Below, piece by piece: positions 26,284-34,995 of a stretch of DNA of 64,000 nt. Origin of the DNA: AWTP1-13 sp963775835 (GTDB lineage Bacteria; Pseudomonadota; Alphaproteobacteria; Rhizobiales; Hyphomicrobiaceae); NCBI GenBank assembly GCA_963775835.1, contig CAVZKV010000026.1:62001-126000 (forward strand), written 5' to 3'. The notes beneath the pieces are model-generated. The model saw only the letters and a program-made list of their open reading frames with translations. It was not told the origin of the DNA and did not search any database. Position 1 is the first letter of the stretch. Each line of letters starts with the position of its first letter. A program made the translations under genes and the position numbers.

Positions 26284-26717
26284 GGCTAAAACGGGAGTTT
26301 GTCTTTTGGCCTCGGTGCCTTGAATGTAATGAAAAAGTCGCCGGGCGCAACGTTCCACCTCTGGGCGCGGGGATGCCCGTTCGAGCGCCCTCTTGCCGTG
26401 GGGGCGCCTCGCAAGGTGCGCCTGCAGCGCTCCAGCGAGCTGCGGGCGCCAGGCGTGATCCGTTCGGGCCGGCCAAATCAGCCAAGTCGGCCAAGTCGGC
26501 CAAGTCAGGCAAGTCGGCTGGCCAGGCCACCTCCGGCCTCACCCCCCGCGTATTTCCTGGCCGGTCCGAGCGTGATCCTGCGCCCTCACAACCGCTGAGG
26601 CCAAGTCAAAACACGTTAACACGCAGTTAATGATTGGCATTCATTCCTAATCACCTAGTAGTAGCGATTCGGAAATGGGCAGACTATTGGGCTCAGTGAA
26701 AAAGAGAGAGAAAGCAG
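26284..26717. other. intergenic region with promoter-like AT-rich part and tandem repeat
   Basis: 434 bp between map (reading left) and the first small basic protein (reading right). The left part carries the 9-bp tandem repeat listed separately. The right 100 bp is notably AT-richer (around 26607-26690, with GTTAACACGCAGTTAATG) and is the likely promoter region of the small basic protein gene. No further gene is supported. Confidence 0.5.
26472..26516. repeat. five tandem 9-bp units
   Basis: Five head-to-tail copies of GCCAAGTCG with single-base variants in the first, fourth and fifth units. It lies in the map/small-protein intergenic region. It could be read in frame as a repeated Asp-Leu-Ala on the minus strand, but no gene is supported there. 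It is probably a slippage-prone minisatellite. Confidence 0.8.
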
Positions 26718-26873
26718 ATGGCGAAGATCGTGAAGAAGAAACGCAAGGCGAAGGCGACGCGACGTCCAAAGGTGAAGCGGACACTCAGCAAGCGCGCTGG
26801 CAGCGCGCGCCGCAAGACGGCAGCCGGGCGCCCGGCCCGTCGCAGGACGGCGGCGCGGCGCAAGGCGGCCTGA
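26718..26873 (+). CDS. small Lys/Arg/Ala-rich histone-H1-like protein
   Basis: 51 residues beginning MAKIVKKKRKAKATRRPKVK and ending RRTAARRKAA. Roughly half the residues are Lys or Arg and most of the rest Ala, as in bacterial H1-like/AlgP-type tails, so it probably binds DNA or RNA non-specifically. A purine-rich AAAGAGAGAGAAAG tract supplies a ribosome site just before ATG 26718. A strong hairpin follows 30 bp after the stop. The single-gene layout with its own terminator supports a real gene despite the size. No specific function can be assigned. Confidence 0.7.
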   Translation: MAKIVKKKRKAKATRRPKVKRTLSKRAGSARRKTAAGRPARRRTAARRKAA

Positions 26874-27230
26874 CCAAGCGAGGCCTCCCGAGGATATTTC
26901 CGTTCGGCCGGATCGCGGGCCTGCGATCCGGCCGAAGACATTTTCGCAAGGCTCGTTGTTACGTTTAGCGACCGGCGTCGGAGCAGTAAATCCCCGGGTG
27001 AGGCGAAGTTATCGTTCAAATTTTCGGCGCAAGCGGGCGCGGATATTCGTCAATGGATACCTTCCTCAATTGCATCGAAACAGAAAAAATGTGGACTTAA
27101 TGCAACAGAAAAGCCCAAAAGCCCGTTAAATCGCCCTCAAAATCCTATTCTCTATCAACAAATTATCCGATTTTGCTCATTATGAAGATGTTCGAACTGA
27201 TTCGAGCGCAAATGAGAGAGGGACTTTGCA
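26874..27230. other. AT-rich spacer between two small basic protein genes
   Basis: Apart from the terminator hairpin near its left end, this 357-bp stretch is clearly AT-richer than its surroundings (for example GAAACAGAAAAAATGTGG around 27078). It probably contains the promoter and leader of the second small basic gene. Open frames on the minus strand across it have no plausible coding character. Confidence 0.5.
26903..26936 (+). terminator. long hairpin after the first small basic protein
   Basis: Perfect 14-bp inverted repeat TTCGGCCGGATCGC/GCGATCCGGCCGAA around a 6-base loop, followed by GACATTTTCG. It is the strongest stem in this part of the window and is placed as a terminator for the 51-residue gene. 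The T-run is short. Confidence 0.75.
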
Positions 27231-27320
27231 ATGGCTAAGGCAGCGGTAAAAGCGAAGGCAAAAGCCAAGAAGAAGGCGGCGAAGAAGCCGGCCGCAAAGA
27301 AGCGCAAGACGCGCCGGTAA
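27231..27320 (+). CDS. very small Lys/Ala-rich histone-like protein
   Basis: 29 residues: MAKAAVKAKAKAKKKAAKKP followed by AAKKRKTRR. It is almost entirely Lys, Ala and Arg, like the C-terminal tail of H1-like proteins. A good ribosome site (GAGAGAGGGA) is seven bases before ATG 27231, and an intrinsic terminator follows at 27411. It is the second such gene within 0.6 kb, which suggests duplication or a family of nucleoid-binding peptides. Confidence is limited by length. Confidence 0.65.
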   Translation: MAKAAVKAKAKAKKKAAKKPAAKKRKTRR

Positions 27321-27410
27321 ACGTTTGTTGGGGATTTGGCGGTCCGCCTGGCCCGGTCGGGCAGCTGGGCAAGTCGGCGGATCACACCTCTAACAAGCAG
27401 GCAAAATTTC

Positions 27411-27449
27411 GAGGCCGGGGAAATACTCCGGCCTCCGATTTTTTTTTGC
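27411..27449 (+). terminator. intrinsic terminator after the second small basic protein
   Basis: Stem GAGGCCGG/CCGGCCTC with a nine-base loop followed by a run of nine T. Textbook intrinsic terminator on the plus strand, 90 bp after the stop of the 29-residue gene. This supports that gene being transcribed. Confidence 0.9.
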
Positions 27450-27461
27450 GAGGCGATATTA

Positions 27462-27848
27462 TCACTCGGGCAGGTGACAGACGGCCTCGATATTGTGGCC
27501 GTCAGGATCGAGGACAAAGGCACCATAGTAGTTCTGATGATAGTGGGGGCGTAGTCCCGGAACGCCGTTGTCCTTGCCACCGGTTTTCAGCGCGGCCTGA
27601 TGAAAGGCCCGCACGGCGGCCCGGTCTTTGGCGGTGAAGGCAAAGTGCACCTGCCCTCGCACCGGTTTGCCGCTACCGATCCAGAACTGTGGTTTCGCCC
27701 CGGCGCCAAAGCCGGCGTGACTATGACCGCCGGTCTCCTCGGAGGCCACTTCGAGCACCAGATCATATCCCAGCGGCGCCAGGACCGTCAGGTAAAAGCC
27801 CTTGGAGCGCATGAAGTCCGAAACCGGAATGCCGACGTGGTCCAGCAT
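27462..27848 (-). CDS. VOC family (glyoxalase/bleomycin-resistance/dioxygenase-fold) protein
   Basis: 128 residues with the vicinal-oxygen-chelate pattern: N-terminal MLDHVGIPVSDFMRSKGFY, HFAFTAKDRAAVRAFHQAAL, and C-terminal YYGAFVLDPDGHNIEAVCH. The two halves each give one beta-alpha-beta module, and His and Glu residues sit at typical metal positions. The reaction is unknown; such proteins are often lactoylglutathione-lyase-like. It lies 40 bp downstream of sdhB on the same strand. Confidence 0.85.
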   Translation of the reverse strand: MLDHVGIPVSDFMRSKGFYLTVLAPLGYDLVLEVASEETGGHSHAGFGAGAKPQFWIGSGKPVRGQVHFAFTAKDRAAVRAFHQAALKTGGKDNGVPGLRPHYHQNYYGAFVLDPDGHNIEAVCHLPE

Positions 27849-27888
27849 GACAATCCACCTTGCATGATCCTGATCCTGGTCGAGCCTA

Positions 27889-28665
27889 TCAGACCCGCCG
27901 CTCCACCATCAGCTTTTTCAGCTCAGCAATGGCCTTTGCCGGATTGAGGTTTTTGGGGCAGGCCTTGGCACAATTCAAGATCGTGTGGCACCGGTACAGC
28001 CGGAAAGGGTCCTCTAGATAGTCCAGTCGCTCTCCCGTTGCCTCGTCACGGCTGTCGATGATCCAACGGTAGGCCTGCAGCAACGCTGCCGGTCCTAGAT
28101 ATCGCTCCTGGTTCCACCAGTAACTGGGGCAGGAGGTCGAACAGCACGCGCACAGGATGCACTCGTAAAGCCCATCGAGCTTTTCGCGGTCATCCCTGCC
28201 CTGCCGCCATTCCTTGGGCGGGGTGGGTGTCGTGGTCTTCAGCCATGGTTCGATGGACTGCAGCTGGGCGTAAAAATTTGTCATGTCCGGCACGAGGTCC
28301 TTTACCACGCTCAGGTGTGGCAGAGGATAGATCTTGACGATCCCACGCACGTCATCGATGGCCTTGAGACAGGCGAGCGTGTTGGTGCCGGCGATATTCA
28401 TGGAGCAGGACCCGCAGATGCCCTCGCGGCAGGATCGCCTGAAGGTCAAGGTTGGGTCGATCTCGTTCTTGACCTTGATCAGGGCATCGAGGACCATCGG
28501 TCCGCAGCTCTTGCGCTCGATCCAATAGGTGTCCAATCGCGGGTTGAGCCCGTCGTCTGGATTCCAGCGATAAATGCGGAATTCCTTCCACTCGCCGGCC
28601 TGTGGCTGGTTCCAGGTCTTACCCGAAGTGATTTTGGAATTGCGGGGCAGCGTCAGTTGGACCAT
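27889..28665 (-). CDS. sdhB: succinate dehydrogenase iron-sulfur subunit
   Basis: Electron-transfer subunit of complex II, 258 residues from ATG at 28665. It has the [2Fe-2S] motif CREGICGSCSMNI, the [4Fe-4S] motif CILCACCSTSCPSYWW and the [3Fe-4S]/[4Fe-4S] ligands in CHTILNCAKACPKNLNP. The frame continues 39 residues upstream, but the family N-terminus is VQLTLPRNSKI. Normally sdhB follows sdhCDA; here the upstream neighbour is a carbamoyltransferase, so it has been separated from the rest of the operon. Confidence 0.95.
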   Translation of the reverse strand: MVQLTLPRNSKITSGKTWNQPQAGEWKEFRIYRWNPDDGLNPRLDTYWIERKSCGPMVLDALIKVKNEIDPTLTFRRSCREGICGSCSMNIAGTNTLACLKAIDDVRGIVKIYPLPHLSVVKDLVPDMTNFYAQLQSIEPWLKTTTPTPPKEWRQGRDDREKLDGLYECILCACCSTSCPSYWWNQERYLGPAALLQAYRWIIDSRDEATGERLDYLEDPFRLYRCHTILNCAKACPKNLNPAKAIAELKKLMVERRV

Positions 28666-28778
28666 TGCAAACGCGCCTTCCATTGCTTGAGCGATGCTGG
28701 GCGCGGACTTTGATCGCCCGCCGGGCGCTCTGTCAACGGCTGCCGGTGCCGCGGCGGGCCCCGGCGCGCGCCCCCTTC

Positions 28779-30566
28779 TCAACCCTGCGAGGCGGGTGCG
28801 ATCGCCGTTGTCTGTGAGCCAAGGGCGGCCGCTGGCATTGCGTACGCCTCCCCGGCGGGGCCCCTTCGATCCGTCGTATAAAAGTCACCGAGCACCAGCA
28901 CATCGATACCGCTGAGCAGATAGCAGGCGATCGCATCCTTCGGCGCGGCCACGATCGGCTCCTTGCGATTAAAGCTGGTGTTGAGCAGCACCGGCACGCC
29001 GGTCAGACGCGCAAATTCCTCGATCAAGCCGTAATAACGTGGGTTGGCAGCACGATCGATCGTCTGGATGCGTCCGGTGCCATCGATGTGGACGGCGGCC
29101 GGAATCACGCCTTGCTTATCGGTGCGCACACGCGGGGCCAGCGTCATGAACGGGTCGGCTTGGGTAACCTCGAAGTATTCCGAGGCCTTCTCGGCCAGGA
29201 CCACGGGGGCAAAAGGCCGAAATGGTTCGCGCTTCTTGACGCGATCATTGAGCTCATTGCGCATTTCGGCGCGGCGCGGGTCGGCCAGGATCGAGCGATT
29301 GCCAAGAGCCCGCGGGCCCATCTCGAAGCGATCCTGGAACCAGCCGATAATCTTGCCGTCCGCGAGATCCTTGGCGACACGGCGGAGCAGTTGCGCCGCA
29401 GGTAGTCGATGATAGCGCAGCCCTTCCGCCTCGAGAGCGCGGACGATCTCCTCGTCTTTGTAGGCACGGCCATAGTAGGGGTGCGTCAGCTCAAATCGGC
29501 GCGGCAGCCCCAGTGTCTGGTGCGTGTGCCACAATGCGCTGCCGAGTGGCGCCCCGGTGTCGGAGGCGCACGGCGGCACCCAAACGCGGCGGACATCCGT
29601 TGTTTCCAGCACTTTCGCATTGGCGACGCAGTTGAGCGCCACGCCGCCGCTCATGCAAAGGTCGCGTACGGGATACTGCTTCAGAAGGCCGCGCACGCGA
29701 TTGAGGATCACCTCTTCGGTCACGGTCTGCAGGGCGAAGGCGAGATCGCGGTGCCGGTCGGTTAGCGGTTCATCGGGCCGGCGCGCATGGCCGAAAGTGT
29801 CAAGAAATTTTCGGCTGAAGGGGCGCAGCTGGCCGAACTTGTCGTAGCTGAAATAGCTCATGTCGACGGCGTAACCGCCGTCCGCCGTTGAGCGAATTAC
29901 TTCGCGGAATCTGTTGACGTAGGTAGCCGACCCGAAGGCGGCCAGGGCCATTACCTTGCCTTCATCGCCAAAGCCGGCGAACCCCAAGTGCTGGGTGACA
30001 AAAGTGTAAACTAGGCCCACCGAGTTCGTGATCTCGGTCGACCACTTGCGTTCCAGTCGAGTGCCGCGGCCAAGATAGGCGCTGCTCGAGCTGTCATCCC
30101 CGTAGCCGTCCATGACGAGCACCAGCGCCTCCTCGAAGGGGGAGACGAAAAACACCGCCGCGTGCGAGTCATGGTGGCCGACGTTGACGATGGGCGGCAG
30201 CGTGGCGCATCCAAAGCTTTTTCTCAGCCCGTGCCGCAAATAGGAGTTGAGCACCATGATCTGGTTCTGTTGAGAGTCGTGCGTGCTCGGCAGCAGCAGG
30301 CTGAGGCTCAGGGGGAATCGGCGCGTCAGCAGCCGCAAGGCCGTCCTTCGCAGCTGGCGCACATCCCAGGGCGTCGTAATGACGTCGACATCGGCAATGT
30401 TGAGGTGGAAGTCGGCGCGGGCCGCCGCTAGACTCTGCTTGGGAAATTTCTTGGTCTTCTTGACGCGGTTGAAGCGCTCTTCCTCAAAGATCAGCTCCGG
30501 CACGCCGTCCTCGACTAGCGCGATGCCACTGTCATGGGTCTTGGCGACGACTCCCAGAACCTTCAC
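28779..30566 (-). CDS. carbamoyltransferase, NodU/CmcH family
   Basis: 595 residues from a GTG start at 30566. The N-terminal Kae1-like domain contains NVGHHDSHAAVFFVSPFEEA and VLVMDGYGDD; CMSGGVALNCVANAK and FEMGPRALGNRSILADPR follow. The C-terminal YrdC-like domain ends near LLNTSFNRKEPIVAAPKDA. Such enzymes transfer a carbamoyl group, via carbamoyl-adenylate, to hydroxyls of sugars, Nod factors or antibiotics. No nod or antibiotic genes are adjacent, so the acceptor is unknown. It stands alone between sdhB and secA. Confidence 0.92.
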   Translation of the reverse strand: MKVLGVVAKTHDSGIALVEDGVPELIFEEERFNRVKKTKKFPKQSLAAARADFHLNIADVDVITTPWDVRQLRRTALRLLTRRFPLSLSLLLPSTHDSQQNQIMVLNSYLRHGLRKSFGCATLPPIVNVGHHDSHAAVFFVSPFEEALVLVMDGYGDDSSSSAYLGRGTRLERKWSTEITNSVGLVYTFVTQHLGFAGFGDEGKVMALAAFGSATYVNRFREVIRSTADGGYAVDMSYFSYDKFGQLRPFSRKFLDTFGHARRPDEPLTDRHRDLAFALQTVTEEVILNRVRGLLKQYPVRDLCMSGGVALNCVANAKVLETTDVRRVWVPPCASDTGAPLGSALWHTHQTLGLPRRFELTHPYYGRAYKDEEIVRALEAEGLRYHRLPAAQLLRRVAKDLADGKIIGWFQDRFEMGPRALGNRSILADPRRAEMRNELNDRVKKREPFRPFAPVVLAEKASEYFEVTQADPFMTLAPRVRTDKQGVIPAAVHIDGTGRIQTIDRAANPRYYGLIEEFARLTGVPVLLNTSFNRKEPIVAAPKDAIACYLLSGIDVLVLGDFYTTDRRGPAGEAYAMPAAALGSQTTAIAPASQG

Positions 30567-30747
30567 GGCATCAACACCACAGCATCCCGCAAGACGCTCC
30601 CCGTAACAGCCCGAACACGATCAAATCAGAAATCAATAGCCCTATTACATGCCCGTCGGCGCTCTTCTCGAGATTGCCGCCGCCCAAGCCCCGCGATGCC
30701 TAGGCGGTATGATGCTTTGCGCACGGAAATATGGCAATACGCCCCCT

Positions 30748-33747
30748 CTAGTCGTGCTTTCCGTGGCAATGTTTGTATTTTTTGCCCGAGCCACACGGGC
30801 AAGGTGCGTTGCGAGCCACTTTGCCCCAGGTCGCGGGGTTCTTGGGATTTAGCTCGCTGCCCCGCTTGCGGGTCTGAACCGGCGTGCGCCGTTCGTCGCG
30901 AATGCCGGGATGTACCTCGGCGGCCAGCGCCGCATCAGCCATCGCCAATTCATCCTCGCCGGTAAATGGATCGACATGCTGAGCCCGCATGGGGGGCAGC
31001 TCGACCGGTTCCAAAACCTCCTGTTCCTCCTGCGGCATGCCCTGGATGTGCATGAGCTGGCCGGTAACCGCCTCACGCAGGTTCGCGAGCATCGTCTCGA
31101 ACAGGTTGAAACCCTCGGACTTGTACTCGTTGAGCGGATCGCGCTGACCGTAGCTGCGAAAACCGATCACCTGGCGCAGGTGCTCCAGCGTTATCAGGTG
31201 TTCGCGCCACAGGTGATCGAGGGTCTGCAGCAACACCATCTTCTCGATCTGGCGCATGGTCTCTGGGCCGAACTCGGTCTCCTTGTCCCGGGCTTTGTCG
31301 TCGACCTCCTTGAGCAAGCGTTCGCCGATCTCCTCATCGGCGATGCCTTCCTCGGCTGCCCATTGGTCGACGGCAAGATCGAGGCCGAAAATGCGCTCTA
31401 TTTCGCGCTTGATCTCGGCGGTGTTCCACTGCTCGGCGTAGGCATTCTGCGGAATATTCTTGGTTACGAGCTCGCGCACCACCTGGTGGCGCAGATCAAC
31501 GATCGTCTCGCTGACATCATCGTGTCCCATAATGTCGATGCGCTGTTCGAAAATAACCTTGCGCTGATCGTTCATCACGTCGTCATACTTCAGCACGTAC
31601 TTGCGGGCATCGAAGTTGCGCGCCTCGACCTTCTGTTGCGCTTTCTCCAGGGCCTTGTTGATCCAGGGGTGCGTAATGGCCTCCCCTTCCTGCAGCCCAA
31701 GCTTCTGCAGCATGCCATCCATGCGGTCCGAGCCGAAGATGCGCATAAGGTCGTCTTCGAGCGACAAGTAGAACTTGGAACGGCCAGGATCGCCCTGGCG
31801 ACCGGAGCGGCCGCGCAGCTGATTGTCGATGCGTCGGCTCTCATGTCGCTCCGTGCCGATAACGTAGAGGCCGCCGGCGGCCAGCGCTTGGCGTTTCTTC
31901 TCGGCAACGTCGGTTTGGATCCTTTCGCGCTCGCGATTGATCTCTTCCGGTGGCGGCTCCGCGCTGTTGGTGCTCGTTTCGTTGATCCAATCCCGCAGCC
32001 GGTAATCTGGATTGCCGCCAAGTTGGATGTCGGTACCGCGGCCGGCCATGTTGGTGGCGATCGTTACCGTACCGGGGACGCCGGCTTGGGCGATGATGTG
32101 GGCTTCTTGCTCGTGGTAGCGCGCGTTCAGCACCTGATGTGGGATCGGATCGCCGCTCGTGTTCTTGCTACCTACCCCCACCAAATAGGTCCCGATCTCA
32201 TTGAGTTCGGCCTTCAGTTGGTCTTCCTTGCCCTCCTTCAAGCCGTCCGCCTGCTTCTTGAGGTACTGGCCGAGCTCGCGCACGTATTTATGGTCTTTCA
32301 GAAGTGCGGATAACTGTTCGGATTTTTCGATCGAGGTCGTGCCCACCAGCACCGGCTGGCCACGGCGGCGGCAATCGGCGATCTCCGCCACAATCGCGCG
32401 CGATTTCTCCTTGACCGTCCGATAGACCTCGTCGTGTTCGTCGGCTCGAGCGACGGGCATGTTGGTTGGCACCTCAATCACATCTAGGCCGTAGATGTCC
32501 ATGAACTCGTTGGCCTCGGTGACTGCAGTACCGGTCATGCCGGCGAGCTTCTCGTAGAGGCGGAAGTAGTTTTGGAAGGTAATCGACGCCAGGGTTTGAT
32601 TCTCGGGCTGAATTTCCACGTGTTCCTTGGCCTCGAGCGCCTGATGCAGGCCTTCCGAAAATCGGCGCCCCTGCATCATGCGGCCGGTGAATTCGTCGAT
32701 CAGGATGACCTGACTGGCCTTGACGATGTAGTCGCGGTCGCGTTGGAACAGGGTGTTGGCCTTAAGGGCCTGATTGGCGTGATGGACGACGGTTACATTT
32801 TCGATGTCGTAGAGGGACTCACCCTTAAGCAGGTCCTGTTCCCTTAGCATCCGCTCGATATGCTCGTTGCCGGTCTCGGTGAATGCCACCTGGCGCTGCT
32901 TCTCGTCGAGCTCGAAGTACCCCTGGGTCTTGAGCAACTCCTTAAGCTGCTCCTTGCCGTTGCCCTTGGCGAGCTCCTTCTCGATCTTGTTGTGGTCGAC
33001 GACCAGCCGTTTTACCAACAAGTCCAAAGCGTTGTAGAGTTCGGCCCGGTCCTCGACCGGACCAGAGATGATGAGCGGAGTGCGCGCCTCGTCGATCAGG
33101 ATCGAATCGACTTCGTCGACGATCGAGAAATAGTGCCCGCGCTGCACCATTTCCGGGGCCTGCATCTTCATGTTGTCGCGCAGATAGTCGAAGCCAAGTT
33201 CGTTGTTGGTGCCGTAGGTTACATCGCAGGCGTATTGCGCGCGCCTCTGCTCGTCGTCGAGTTCGTGCACGATGCAGCCGACGCTCAGTCCAAGAAACCT
33301 GTAGATGGCCCCCATCCACTCGGCGTCGCGCTTGGCGAGATAGTCGTTGACCGTGACGACATGTACGCCGCGTCCGGTGAGGGCATTGAGATAGACCGGC
33401 AGCGTGGCAACCAGCGTCTTGCCTTCGCCAGTCTTCATCTCCGAGATCTTGCCCTGATGCAGCACCATGCCGCCGATCAATTGCACATCGAAGTGGCGCT
33501 GGCCCAAGGTCCGTTTTGCCGCTTCGCGCACCGTCGCAAACGCCGGTACCAGCAAATCATCGAGCGGGGTGCCATCGGCCAATTGCTTGCGCAAGACGTC
33601 CGTTCGGGCCCTGAGCTCGGCATCGGAGAGCCGCACCATTTCCGGTTCGAGCTCGTTGATGGCCGCAACCCTGGGTCGATAGGATTTGACTTTGCGGTCG
33701 TTGGAGCTGCCGAACACTTTGGCAGCTAAAGTGCCGATGGACAGCAT
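30748..33747 (-). CDS. secA: preprotein translocase subunit SecA
   Basis: Motor ATPase of the Sec pathway, 999 residues. The family start MLSIGTLAAKVFGSSNDRKV is intact; MKTGEGKTLVATLPVYLNAL is Walker A, VDEVDSILIDEARTPLIISG Walker B, and NMAGRGTDIQLGGNPDY and RRIDNQLRGRSGRQGDPG lie in the second nucleotide-binding fold. The C-terminus NAPCPCGSGKKYKHCHGKHD is the zinc-binding tail for SecB. It diverges from the parvulin gene, as in other Rhizobiales. Confidence 0.98.
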   Translation of the reverse strand: MLSIGTLAAKVFGSSNDRKVKSYRPRVAAINELEPEMVRLSDAELRARTDVLRKQLADGTPLDDLLVPAFATVREAAKRTLGQRHFDVQLIGGMVLHQGKISEMKTGEGKTLVATLPVYLNALTGRGVHVVTVNDYLAKRDAEWMGAIYRFLGLSVGCIVHELDDEQRRAQYACDVTYGTNNELGFDYLRDNMKMQAPEMVQRGHYFSIVDEVDSILIDEARTPLIISGPVEDRAELYNALDLLVKRLVVDHNKIEKELAKGNGKEQLKELLKTQGYFELDEKQRQVAFTETGNEHIERMLREQDLLKGESLYDIENVTVVHHANQALKANTLFQRDRDYIVKASQVILIDEFTGRMMQGRRFSEGLHQALEAKEHVEIQPENQTLASITFQNYFRLYEKLAGMTGTAVTEANEFMDIYGLDVIEVPTNMPVARADEHDEVYRTVKEKSRAIVAEIADCRRRGQPVLVGTTSIEKSEQLSALLKDHKYVRELGQYLKKQADGLKEGKEDQLKAELNEIGTYLVGVGSKNTSGDPIPHQVLNARYHEQEAHIIAQAGVPGTVTIATNMAGRGTDIQLGGNPDYRLRDWINETSTNSAEPPPEEINRERERIQTDVAEKKRQALAAGGLYVIGTERHESRRIDNQLRGRSGRQGDPGRSKFYLSLEDDLMRIFGSDRMDGMLQKLGLQEGEAITHPWINKALEKAQQKVEARNFDARKYVLKYDDVMNDQRKVIFEQRIDIMGHDDVSETIVDLRHQVVRELVTKNIPQNAYAEQWNTAEIKREIERIFGLDLAVDQWAAEEGIADEEIGERLLKEVDDKARDKETEFGPETMRQIEKMVLLQTLDHLWREHLITLEHLRQVIGFRSYGQRDPLNEYKSEGFNLFETMLANLREAVTGQLMHIQGMPQEEQEVLEPVELPPMRAQHVDPFTGEDELAMADAALAAEVHPGIRDERRTPVQTRKRGSELNPKNPATWGKVARNAPCPCGSGKKYKHCHGKHD

Positions 33748-34099
33748 GCAAAAGGTTCCTCACTTCACGCGCCGGGTTTCGGCAGCCCTCCGAACTCTCG
33801 TCGTGCCAATAGCACAAGTTGGCCGCCGCTGCAGAAGCCAGACCTGCGCCGGGCTTCGCGAGCGTTATCTCACTGCAGGGGAAGCATGAACCCGCGCGAA
33901 GAAGCGCCTGCGAATAGCCGGTCCCGCCGGGCCTATTCCAGATAAGGAGCCCCATATCCCTTGTCAACGAAGGGATGCCTGCCTGCCCGCGCCACACTTT
34001 ACCCATGACGCAAACGTAACTTTGCTCTGGGTGACAGCTCGGCTATGGATCGACGTGTTTTCGGTCAAGAAAATCCTAGCACAATTCGAGGTTCATCAC
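33748..34099. other. divergent intergenic region secA / parvulin gene
   Basis: 352 bp between outward-reading genes; it must contain both promoters. I see no additional gene, riboswitch or strong hairpin. A plus-strand frame entering the parvulin gene is open from 34022, but translation more likely begins at GTG 34100. Confidence 0.55.
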
Positions 34100-34957
34100 G
34101 TGACTGTGACACATCGCTGGGCGGCGGCCGGCGTCGTTGCTTTTATCGCTTTCGGTGGACTGGCGGTGCGGGCACAGGACGGCGCCGTCGCCAAAGTGGA
34201 CGGCAAGACCATCACCGAGGCGGACATGCGGCTCGCCGAGACGGAAATTGGTAGCGATCTCGGTAGCCTGCCGGACGGTACAAAGCGCCGTGTCCTTTTG
34301 GAATTCCTGATCGAGAATCAGCTCTTTGCCGATGCCGCCGAGAAACAGAAGCTGAGCGCTGGATCGAGCTTCGATGAGCGCATGCAGTATTGGCGCCGGC
34401 GGGCCCTGCGCGACGTCTACTTTGACAAGAGCGTCAAGGAGACGATCTCCGATATGGAGACCAAAAGGTATTACGATCAGCAGGTTGGCGCCTTGAAGCC
34501 CGAGGACGAGGTCCGCGCGCGCCACATATTGGTTGAGAGCAAGGACAAAGCCCGCGAACTCTTCGAAAAAATCCTGCACGGCGGTGATTTTGCCGCCCTT
34601 GCCCGGGAGCATTCCAAGGATCCCGGGTCGAAGGACCAGGGCGGCGAACTCGGCTTTTTCTCGCGTGGGCAGATGGTGCCGCAATTCGAGGAGGCAGCCT
34701 TCAAACTAAAGGCCGGCGAAGTTGGGGAGCCGTTCGAGACCCAGTTCGGCTGGCATATCGTCAAGGTCGATGAACGGCGGCAGCGTAGCGCGCCCGCCTT
34801 CGAGGATGTCAAGGATCGCGTGCGGGCCTCCATGATCCATAAGAGGGCGCAACAGATCGCCGGCGAATTGCGCGGCAAGGCCCAGATCGAGTACATCGAT
34901 CCAGACATTAGGAAGTCGGTCGAAAGCGATCGGATGCCGTCCCTGCCAAAGCAGTAG
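34100..34957 (+). CDS. periplasmic peptidyl-prolyl cis-trans isomerase, parvulin type
   Basis: 285 residues from GTG at 34100, preceded by GAGG. The signal segment (RWAAAGVVAFIAFGGLAVRA) is followed by a SurA-like N-terminal helical region (VAKVDGKTITEADMRLAETE). The parvulin domain follows: RARHILVESKDKARELFEKI, GGDFAALAREHSKDPGSK, GELGFFSRGQMVPQFEEAAF and FGWHIVKVDERR. It is probably a PpiC/PrsA-like folding factor for exported proteins. The order secA, parvulin, argJ and mutT is a known Rhizobiales arrangement. Confidence 0.93.
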   Translation: MTVTHRWAAAGVVAFIAFGGLAVRAQDGAVAKVDGKTITEADMRLAETEIGSDLGSLPDGTKRRVLLEFLIENQLFADAAEKQKLSAGSSFDERMQYWRRRALRDVYFDKSVKETISDMETKRYYDQQVGALKPEDEVRARHILVESKDKARELFEKILHGGDFAALAREHSKDPGSKDQGGELGFFSRGQMVPQFEEAAFKLKAGEVGEPFETQFGWHIVKVDERRQRSAPAFEDVKDRVRASMIHKRAQQIAGELRGKAQIEYIDPDIRKSVESDRMPSLPKQ

Positions 34958-34995
34958 CGGCCGGCCCGATCGCCTGCCGTAGGGAGGGAGGGGCC

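Noticed and set aside
30910..33729. Long plus-strand open frames opposite secA and similar long frames opposite other genes
   Set aside because: They are mirror frames of a strongly conserved gene in GC-rich DNA; composition is aberrant and no family motif is present.
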